Below are positions 22,987-29,434 of a stretch of 33,329 bases of DNA, one piece after another (positions within the stretch are counted from its first letter, which is position 1; each line of letters opens with the position of its first letter). The position numbers and the translations under genes were made by a program. The notes below the pieces were generated by a model. It did no database searches. It was not told the DNA's origin and saw only the letters and a list, made by a program, of their open reading frames with translations. The DNA is from Planctomycetia bacterium (GTDB taxonomy: Bacteria; Planctomycetota; Planctomycetia; Gemmatales; Gemmataceae), in NCBI GenBank assembly GCA_016795185.1, contig JAEUIF010000306.1:1-33329 (forward strand), written 5' to 3'.

Positions 22987-25560
22987 TCAATGATTTAGCA
23001 GAAACTCACTGGTATTCAGCAGGGTCCACATCAGGCCCTCCAAGCCCTTCTGGGGTGAGGGGCTCTTTTTCAGGTAGTCCAGGCAGATTTGTCGCTCCGC
23101 CTCGGTTGGCGGGCGGCTCAGCGTCCACAGGTAGGTCTCGTCGATGCGCCGGGCGTCGTCGGCATGGTCCTTGACGATCTGGGCCACGCGACCCTTCGGA
23201 TCGTTGATCTTCTTCAGAACTTCGGGATGATTGGCCAGGTACAGGCTCTGCAAGAGCGCCGGCCTGGTTTCCCGATCGCAGTCGCACAGCGCCTCGGTGT
23301 TTCGAGTCGGACGGCCGAAGACCGTGAAGGTGTACTCCACGAACTTACTGCCGACGGCGCCGTCCAGCACCGAGACCGGTACTTCCAGCGCCCGCGCCCC
23401 CGGCAGGACAGTGGCGCCGAACTTTTCGCTACTGCCCGTCGCGTGATTGAGTGCGTCGAGAAACACCTCGGCCGACAAGCGGCGGCGGTAGAACGAGGCG
23501 AAGTTGCGTGTGTCGCCCTGGTTGCCCGCATGAGTGCGGTACGAAAGCTGGTAAGCCCGGCTATGCAGGATCGTCCGGTGCAGCCATTGCAGATCGTACT
23601 TGCTGGCGACGAAGCCCGCGCACAACTCGCGCAGCAACTCGGGATGCGAGGGTGGATTGAGCGGCGACAGGTCATCCACCGGTTCGACGAGGCCGCGCTC
23701 GAAGTAGTGGGCCCAGACGCGGTTGACGATGGCCTTGGCGAAAAATGGATTCTCCGGTTGTCGCATCCAGGCGACGACCAGCGGCCGGGGGTCCTGATCC
23801 CCTGCCAGCGCGACGGCCTGTTTTTCACCCAGGAAGCGAAACTGCTCCGACTGCTGTGTCCCCAGCGGACTGGTCACGCTGGCCCAGCCGAAGGGATTAC
23901 CCGGGGCGTGGTAGACCTGGGAGCAATCGAGAATAGCGACGGCCCTGCCGATTGCGCCGCTGCGGTCTTGCAGCTGCTTGGCCTCCCGCTGAATCTTTTC
24001 CGCCTCGGCCTTGTCCTTGCCCTTGGCCTGGTCTTGCAGCTGCTTGGCCTGGTTGGCCAGTTCCTTGCCTTCGTCTTGCAGCTTTTTCTTTTCCTCGGCG
24101 GTCAGGGCGCCGCCCGCCTTCTTCTTGATCTCGGCCGCGTCCTTGACTGACAGCACGCCCGTGTTGGCCCGGACGCGGCTAAAGAAGTTGGCGAAGCTCA
24201 ACAGGTCGTCCTGCGTCCACACATCGGTCGGATGGCGATGGCACTGCGCACATTGCAAGCGTAATCCCAGGAAGGCATGGGCCACCTGGACCGCGCCCTT
24301 GACACCGGTCGTATCAAACCGATGCCAGTAGAGATCGAGGCTCTTCCGCTGGGCATACTTCGAGGAATTATCGCGTGCCCCAGCCTGGTCTTGCTCCGTC
24401 TGTTCCAGGACTTCGCGGATCCACTCATCGCGCGTGCGGCCGTCGAGACTGGTCGCCGTCAACATGCGCTCGACCATTTCGTCATAAGGTGTGTTCTCTT
24501 GCAGCCGGGCACGAATCCACTCATAGAACCGTCGCGTGCTGGCCGGCGCGGGTTGATGGGTGAAATCCTGGTAGCTGATCCGCGGCCGGAGAATATCGCA
24601 GAACTTGGTCGCCCACAGGGCGGAGTAGCCAGGCCGCGCCAGCAGTTCCTCGATCTTCTTGGAGCGTTTCTCCGGCGCGGGGTCCGCCTGAAAGGCACGG
24701 ACCTCATCCGGGGTCGGCAAGGCTCCCGTCACGTCGAGCGTCGCGCGGCGGAGAAACGTCGCGTCGTCGCACACGTCGGAAGACGGCACCTGAAGTTGTC
24801 GCAGCTTGTCGAAGAGGTGCCGGTCGATGAAGTTATTTTCCGGGACTCTTGGAAAGTCCCCGCGCGCCTCGGCTGGCACCAGTACGATCGACATCACGGG
24901 CTGGGCGCAAAAGCGAGCGACTACGGCCGCGTCCCCAGGACTGCTTGCCCGGATCAGCCCGGCGCGATTGACTTCCGCCACAACAGTGTCGCGCGACTCA
25001 AAGGAACAGAGATTGGTGACATCTTCCACGGAACCATCGGCAAAAGTGGCCTCCACGCGCATCTGACAGCTCTGGCCGGGCTTCAACGTTTGCCGGGCCG
25101 GGGTCGCGGTCAGCTGGCGAACCCGACCCTGTTCGGGAGCATCCCGGGAAGCCCCGCGGTCAATCCAGTCATGGAGCAATTGGTACTCCTGGCTGCCGGC
25201 CCCCAGCCGCTTGCCGCCCTCGTGCTTGACCTGACCAGTCGCCTTGAGCAGCAGGAGGCTAGCGGCAGGATCCTCCAGGTTTAGTCGTCGCCCGCCAGCC
25301 TCGCGAACCAGTCTTTCATGGTCCAGCGCCGGTTCGACACCAAACAAGCTCAGACGGAAGCCATTCTTGCCTTGCACAGCGCCATGGCACAGGCCGGCAT
25401 TGCAGCCCAAGCGGCTGAACAACGGCACCACGTGCCGGCCGAACAGCGGTGTGGCCTGCTGAGGGCTCGATCCGGTCGCGGATTGTGCGCTTGCTCTCTG
25501 CTCGACGCTCAGGAGCAGCAGGCAAGCGGAAGAGGCCAGCCATAGTGGAGAGCGGAGCAT
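22987..25560 (-). CDS. DUF1549/DUF1553 (PSCyt2-PSD1) cytochrome-like secreted protein, 857 aa
   Basis: The ATG at 25560 was chosen because GGAG lies five bases upstream and it begins a Sec signal (MLRSPLWLASSACLLLLS); the frame is open 32 codons further but without signal character. Domain order equals the paralogue at 5793: C53-NAGL-C58-H59 (CX4CH), Big_2-like domain, DUF1549 with LQCAQCHRHPTDVW (CXXCH), a Lys/Gln/Glu-rich coiled coil, then DUF1553 with NPFFAKAIVNRVWAHYFERG and the ending NTSEFLLNH. The coiled coil includes two copies of a KQLQD(Q/R) unit, encoded by an almost identical 18-20 base direct repeat near 23970 and 24035. It is first in the operon with DUF1501, PAD and two propeller-like genes, and a LexA-like palindrome lies about 60 bases upstream. 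Confidence 0.93.
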   Translation of the reverse strand: MLRSPLWLASSACLLLLSVEQRASAQSATGSSPQQATPLFGRHVVPLFSRLGCNAGLCHGAVQGKNGFRLSLFGVEPALDHERLVREAGGRRLNLEDPAASLLLLKATGQVKHEGGKRLGAGSQEYQLLHDWIDRGASRDAPEQGRVRQLTATPARQTLKPGQSCQMRVEATFADGSVEDVTNLCSFESRDTVVAEVNRAGLIRASSPGDAAVVARFCAQPVMSIVLVPAEARGDFPRVPENNFIDRHLFDKLRQLQVPSSDVCDDATFLRRATLDVTGALPTPDEVRAFQADPAPEKRSKKIEELLARPGYSALWATKFCDILRPRISYQDFTHQPAPASTRRFYEWIRARLQENTPYDEMVERMLTATSLDGRTRDEWIREVLEQTEQDQAGARDNSSKYAQRKSLDLYWHRFDTTGVKGAVQVAHAFLGLRLQCAQCHRHPTDVWTQDDLLSFANFFSRVRANTGVLSVKDAAEIKKKAGGALTAEEKKKLQDEGKELANQAKQLQDQAKGKDKAEAEKIQREAKQLQDRSGAIGRAVAILDCSQVYHAPGNPFGWASVTSPLGTQQSEQFRFLGEKQAVALAGDQDPRPLVVAWMRQPENPFFAKAIVNRVWAHYFERGLVEPVDDLSPLNPPSHPELLRELCAGFVASKYDLQWLHRTILHSRAYQLSYRTHAGNQGDTRNFASFYRRRLSAEVFLDALNHATGSSEKFGATVLPGARALEVPVSVLDGAVGSKFVEYTFTVFGRPTRNTEALCDCDRETRPALLQSLYLANHPEVLKKINDPKGRVAQIVKDHADDARRIDETYLWTLSRPPTEAERQICLDYLKKSPSPQKGLEGLMWTLLNTSEFLLNH

Positions 25561-25617
25561 GGGTGCTCCTTCTTGGGTGGGGAGGAATGTTGCGGTCTGT
25601 AACGGAAAGCAGGCAGG

Positions 25618-25641
25618 GTCGAACATCTGTTCCCGTTCGAC
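25618..25641. promoter_or_regulatory. Nested palindrome resembling a GAAC-N4-GTTC (LexA-type) box
   Basis: Two inverted repeats overlap 58-81 bases upstream of the PSD1-PAD operon start. CGAACATCTGTTCC at 25620-25633 fits the Gram-positive-type LexA pattern CGAAC-N4-GTTCG with one mismatch. GTCGAAC (25618-25624) also pairs with GTTCGAC (25635-25641). The position suits an operator. An 8-base GAAC-N4-GTTC match is expected by chance about once in 65 kb, so the LexA reading is tentative. Confidence 0.35.
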
Positions 25642-25696
25642 GAGAGTGTATTTCACGCTCGCCAGGTCGAAAAGGAAAGTCTAAACTGCGACTAAA

Positions 25697-26332
25697 TCAT
25701 GCTTGATCTTCAATAGGTTTCACCTTGATCCCGAAATCGAGATTCAGGACCAGAGTTGATACCAGCCAGTTCCTTGAAGCCTCGACTCGCCCGGCCCGCG
25801 CAATGCCGCCTTCGTAAGGTGACCACGGCCCCATCTTGGGAGTAGTTGGGGTAGCTGAGCGTGACGAAGCTGAAGAAATCGCCGGAGTTGGCCGGCGCGC
25901 CCCAGGTGCCGTTCTTGCGCAGCGCGACCACGTGCTCTTTCTCGTGACGGCACGTGACGTAGGGGACTTCGTTCTGAAACACGGACCAGCCTTCCGGCGC
26001 CACCCCCGCGCCCATTGGGCAATGGACCACGTAGCAAGCGGGATCGCCCTTGCGCAATGGAGAACTCTGACCTCCTGCACGGCAAACGCGACCAGGTCGT
26101 CAATCGTGTACTCCGGCAGGCCCGCCTGCTGCGCCGCTGGTCCGAGTCGCCGACCGGAAAGGCACCGGATTCGCGCAACCCCGTCGGCGGCAATATCGCC
26201 GAGACCGAGTGAAGCCTTGCTATAGGACGGAAATGGCAGTGCTTCGCGGATGATCGAACTCGGCGTGGTTGCGGACACGACCACGCCGAGTTCAATCAAG
26301 CCGATGACATCGCGGAAGTGCCGACAATTCAA
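25697..26332 (-). pseudogene. Frameshifted gene of unknown function
   Basis: Two minus-strand frames share what looks like one gene. From 26332 one frame reads through to LPEYTIDDLVAFAVQEVRVL. Near 26050-26065 the strong third-position GC bias moves to another frame, which reads GDPACYVVHCPMGAGVAPEG, WSVFQNEVPYVTCRHEKEHV and SGDFFSFVTLSYPNYS to about 25830. Beyond that none of the three frames keeps the bias, though one ends NLDFGIKVKPIEDQA at 25697. The pattern indicates at least one frameshift. I recognise no family; the Cys/His content (CYVVHC, CRHEKEH) is notable. No ribosome binding site was found at 26332, so the true start may differ. It lies between the operon promoter and two small ORFs. 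Confidence 0.45.
26256..26293. repeat. Perfect 14-bp inverted repeat with 10-base loop
   Basis: GAACTCGGCGTGGT (26256-26269) and ACCACGCCGAGTTC (26280-26293) are exact reverse complements separated by TGCGGACACG. The stem is long and GC-rich enough to fold in RNA or DNA. No T-tract follows on either strand. It falls inside the N-terminal part of the frameshifted minus-strand frame, which argues that this part of the frame may not be coding, or that the repeat arose as a small inverted duplication. Confidence 0.6.
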
Positions 26333-26392
26333 AAACCCAAAGCCTGGTAGTGCTCATCCAAACTCCGTACCCTACGGACTTCTTCCCGCTCT

Positions 26393-26686
26393 TCACTTGG
26401 GTCGATAGGCGGTGAAGAGATCTTCCTCGGCTTCGACATCAGCTGCTGCTGATGCCGCCGGAGCGGGCGGCGCCGTCACGGACTTGCCTGAAGCGGAAGG
26501 AACGGTGAATTCGTCCCCGCAACTCTGACACGTCAAGTTTCGCCCCGCGAGGTGGTCCGCCGCACTTTGTCTCGCGCCACAGCTAGAACAGGCGAATGCT
26601 GATCTCTCCTGCCTGTACATCCTTCGATCATTGACACCACTGCCCGGCGCATTTTTGGCACGCGTACGGAGGCGACAGCGATTCAC
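26393..26686 (-). CDS. Small zinc-ribbon protein, 97 aa
   Basis: The GTG start at 26686 overlaps the TGA of the preceding small frame (GTGA at 26683-26686) and has GGAG three bases upstream. An internal ATG at 26620 would give a 75-residue protein and is also possible. The key feature is a four-cysteine zinc ribbon, C-S-S-C ... C-Q-S-C, in FACSSCGARQSAADHLAG and LTCQSCGDEF. This is the type of ribbon planctomycetes often carry at the N-terminus of larger proteins (a CxxC, then DxxxG(R/K), then CxxC). A short Ala/Pro/Glu-rich tail ends in LFTAYRPK. It may be a stand-alone adaptor or a relic of a larger membrane protein. Confidence 0.45.
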   Translation of the reverse strand: MNRCRLRTRAKNAPGSGVNDRRMYRQERSAFACSSCGARQSAADHLAGRNLTCQSCGDEFTVPSASGKSVTAPPAPAASAAADVEAEEDLFTAYRPK

Positions 26687-26928
26687 CTACTCCCGGATGC
26701 GGTGGCCTGCGTCCAGTAGCCGATTCGCCCTTGGCGGAGTCCTTGCTTCGCCTGGCTAGATTGAAGTGACCGGCCATTTTGGGGCTTTCCAGTGGTTTGC
26801 AGGGTGTCGGGAACGATTTTGCGGGGCAGCCGGAAAAAGTGAAAGGTTGGGGCGCCCTCCGGCCTCTGACCAAGAGACGAGGCAAACAGCGCTACCACGC
26901 CTGCGGCCCCTGCGGCCCAGCCTGCCAT
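26683..26928 (-). CDS. Small hypothetical protein with hydrophobic N-terminus, 81 aa
   Basis: The ATG at 26928 starts MAGWAAGAAGVVALFASSLG, an export- or anchor-like hydrophobic stretch, followed by a polar tail (RPEGAPTFHFFRLPRK ...). Third-position GC is high in the first half and weak later. The only other support is the GTGA overlap with the zinc-ribbon frame, which suggests translational coupling. No clear ribosome binding site is visible and no family is recognised. It is divergent from the DUF1501 gene at 26979, with 50 bases between starts. Confidence 0.3.
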   Translation of the reverse strand: MAGWAAGAAGVVALFASSLGQRPEGAPTFHFFRLPRKIVPDTLQTTGKPQNGRSLQSSQAKQGLRQGRIGYWTQATASGSR

Positions 26929-26978
26929 GAACGCACGCAGTCCGTCCCCACCCCGATGTTCCTGGTCCGGAGTCAGCC

Positions 26979-28334
26979 ATGCTCACCGTCTACTCTCAGC
27001 CCCTCGTTGGCAAGTCGCGCGCCGGCATCTCCCGGCGCAGCTTTCTCCAGGCCGGGGGTCTGTGCATTGGCGGCCTGACGCTCGCCGACGTCTTGCGCTT
27101 GCAAGCCAGGGGAGCGACGGATCGGCGGGGCCGCAATAAGGCCGTCATCATGATCTATCTGCCAGGAGGCCCCAGTCACATCGACATGTTCGACCTCAAA
27201 CCTGATGCGCCCGTCGAGTACCGGGGCGAGTTTCGGCCGATCCGGACGAATGTCCCTGGCATGGACGTCTGCGAACATCTGCCACTGCACGCGAAGATGG
27301 CAGACAAGCTAGCCATCGTCCGGAACATGGTGTTCGGCAATTCTTTCCACAATGGGCCCTTGGAGCTCGAAACCGGCTTCGGCGGCAAGGGGCTTGGCCC
27401 GCGCCCGTCTCGGCCAGGCATCGGCTCCGTGGTCAGCCGGATACAGCGGGACGCCGGCGGCGCGGACGGTATGCCTCCTTACGTCGCTCTGAGCTCGAAC
27501 ATGACTGGCTACCCTGTCTACCTGGGGGAAGCCCACAAGCCGTTCATTCCAGTTGGACAGTTCCAGACCCTTGCGTTGCCCAAGGAGATGACCGCGGAAA
27601 AATTGCAAGAGCGCACCGAGCTTCTGCACGCTTTCGACTCACTCAACCGCGACCTGGATAGGCAGCGACTGACCGCGCATGACGCCTTCACGGCACAGGC
27701 GCTGGAAATGATCACCTCCAATCGGGCACGCGACGCTTTCGATGTCAGCAAAGAGCCCGATTCGGCCCGCGCCCGGTATGGCTCAACCGGGACCGCGTTG
27801 CTTCAGGCCCGTCGCCTGGTCGAGGCCGGCGTGCGAGTGGTTTCCCTCTCGTTTAGCGGCGTCGAACGTGGCGAGAAGGCCGGTCAATGCGCCGGTACGT
27901 GGGATAACCACGGCAACATCTTCAACGATCTCAAACTGGTGGTGCCCCGCCTGGATCGAGCCCTGTATGCCCTGGTGACCGACCTGCACGATCGTGGGCT
28001 GGACCAGGACGTAGCCGTAGTCGTCTGGGGCGAATTCGGCCGTACCCCGAAAGTCGGCCGGGACGAAGGCACGGGCAATCGCTCGGACGGCCGCAATCAC
28101 TGGACGGAAGCGGGTTTTGCCCTGATGGCAGGAGGCGGTTTGAAGATGGGGCAGGTCATCGGCGCCACGGACGCCCGCGGCGGCCGCCCGGTGGGCGGGG
28201 CTTACCGACCTCAGAACGTGCTCGCAACTCTTTACCATGTGCTCGGCATTGACCCCCGCTCGACTCTGCCCGATCTCACGGGTCGGCCAATCTACCTGCT
28301 CGATGACCCCGAGCCGATTAAGGAACTGGTGTAA
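26979..28334 (+). CDS. DUF1501 family protein, Tat-exported, 451 aa
   Basis: The ATG at 26979 has GGAG six bases upstream. The twin-arginine motif is SRRSFLQAGGLCIGG near residue 18, giving Tat export. Family blocks are IMIYLPGGPSHIDMFDLKP, MPPYVALSSN, GTWDNHGNIF, VVVWGEFGRTPKVGRDEGTG, NHWTEAGFALMAGGG and LGIDPRSTLPDLTGRPIYLL. This is the GGPSHID...WGEFGRTP subtype, distinct from the other two DUF1501 copies here. It is followed after 32 bases by a DUF1080 gene rather than by a PSD1 partner, although a PSD1-type gene starts further on at 33219. Confidence 0.94.
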   Translation: MLTVYSQPLVGKSRAGISRRSFLQAGGLCIGGLTLADVLRLQARGATDRRGRNKAVIMIYLPGGPSHIDMFDLKPDAPVEYRGEFRPIRTNVPGMDVCEHLPLHAKMADKLAIVRNMVFGNSFHNGPLELETGFGGKGLGPRPSRPGIGSVVSRIQRDAGGADGMPPYVALSSNMTGYPVYLGEAHKPFIPVGQFQTLALPKEMTAEKLQERTELLHAFDSLNRDLDRQRLTAHDAFTAQALEMITSNRARDAFDVSKEPDSARARYGSTGTALLQARRLVEAGVRVVSLSFSGVERGEKAGQCAGTWDNHGNIFNDLKLVVPRLDRALYALVTDLHDRGLDQDVAVVVWGEFGRTPKVGRDEGTGNRSDGRNHWTEAGFALMAGGGLKMGQVIGATDARGGRPVGGAYRPQNVLATLYHVLGIDPRSTLPDLTGRPIYLLDDPEPIKELV

Positions 28335-28366
28335 CCATTGCTGCCTTCGCCCAGGAGTTTGCCAAC

Positions 28367-29155
28367 ATGACCTGTGCATTTCGGAAGTTGCTCTTGCTGG
28401 TGACCCTGAGCCTGACCGTGAGCGTGTCGTCTCCACACGGTTCGGCCGCCGACAGTTTCAAGCTGGAAGAGGGCTACACGCTGCTCTTCAATCGCAAGGA
28501 CCTGACCGGCTGGGAATTGGGCTTCTGCCCGCCAGGGACCAGACCCAACGACGAGAAGCTCGACGGCAAGACCGTCAGCAAGGACAAGACCTTTGAAGTC
28601 GTGGACGGTCTCCTTATTGCCAGCGGGAAGGGCCTGAGGGGCGCGTACACGACCAGGGAATTCAACAAGGACTTTCATCTCAAGTTCGAGTTCCGCACCC
28701 CGGCCGACAACAAAAAGAATAACAGCGGCCTCTTTATTCGCGGCCCGCAGCTACAGCTGGACGGCACGAGCGAGGGAGGCTTGACCAACGTGTTCAAGAA
28801 CCTCAAGAATTTCAAAGAAGGCGACTGGAACGAGATTGAGGTCACTGTCACGGGCGGCATCATCTCGAACAGCGTCAATGGCAAGGCGCTGACCGCGAAG
28901 GATGTGCTGGAGGTGACGGTCAAGGATGGCAAGCCGACGGCCAAGCTCAATGGCCAGGTAATCGAGGTCGGATCCATCCAGTGTTCGGTGAGCGCTGAGG
29001 CGGTCTGCAAGTGCAACGGTGAACGGATCGGCAAGCCGATGCGCATTCCGGCCACGGGAGTGATTGGCCTACAGTCCGAGATCGGCAAATTCGAGTTTCG
29101 CCGGATTCGGATCAAGGAGCAGCAACCTGCCGAAGTATCAAGCCCGTCGCGCTGA
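28367..29155 (+). CDS. DUF1080 (3-keto-disaccharide hydrolase-like, concanavalin fold) secreted protein, 262 aa
   Basis: The ATG at 28367 has AGGAG nine bases upstream. A Sec signal (MTCAFRKLLLLVTLSLTVSV) is followed by one DUF1080 domain over nearly the whole length: YTLLFNRKDLTGWELG, TFEVVDGLLIASGKG, YTTREFNKDFHLKFEFRTPA, NSGLFIRGP, EGDWNEIEVTVTGG and, at the end, IPATGVIGLQSEIGKFEFRR. These match the F-N-G-K-D-L-x-G-W and NSG(I/L)-x-x-R landmarks of the family. Characterised members cleave 3-keto-glycosides, and the fold is that of LamG/concanavalin-like sugar-binding proteins. Periplasmic location and the preceding Tat-exported DUF1501 suggest co-expression. The exact substrate is not predictable. 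Confidence 0.92.
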   Translation: MTCAFRKLLLLVTLSLTVSVSSPHGSAADSFKLEEGYTLLFNRKDLTGWELGFCPPGTRPNDEKLDGKTVSKDKTFEVVDGLLIASGKGLRGAYTTREFNKDFHLKFEFRTPADNKKNNSGLFIRGPQLQLDGTSEGGLTNVFKNLKNFKEGDWNEIEVTVTGGIISNSVNGKALTAKDVLEVTVKDGKPTAKLNGQVIEVGSIQCSVSAEAVCKCNGERIGKPMRIPATGVIGLQSEIGKFEFRRIRIKEQQPAEVSSPSR

Positions 29156-29434
29156 TCACGATTTCAGTTTGACAACTCATGTGTAAATCGGCATTTGTTA
29201 TTGCCACCACAGATCAAAACGGCTAGAAGCGCAACAAGGCTGGGCCATTGCCGCGCATGTGCCGGTTTTGCTCCACCCACCCCTATTTCCCTCCCGCGTG
29301 CCTTGTCCCGACGCCCCTCCGTACACGGGACGTGGTATCAAGACCTACTTTCGGTGACTGACCCGGATTTGTGAAAGGTACTCCCTGCCCCTCTCCTCTA
29401 CGGAGGAAGCAGGACGTTTCGGAGAGTCCGACCA

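Noticed and set aside
29169-29201. TTGACA followed by TGTTAT as a sigma-70 promoter before the ECF sigma gene
   Set aside because: The spacing is 21 bases, too long for a standard promoter, and the site lies more than 200 bases from the start.
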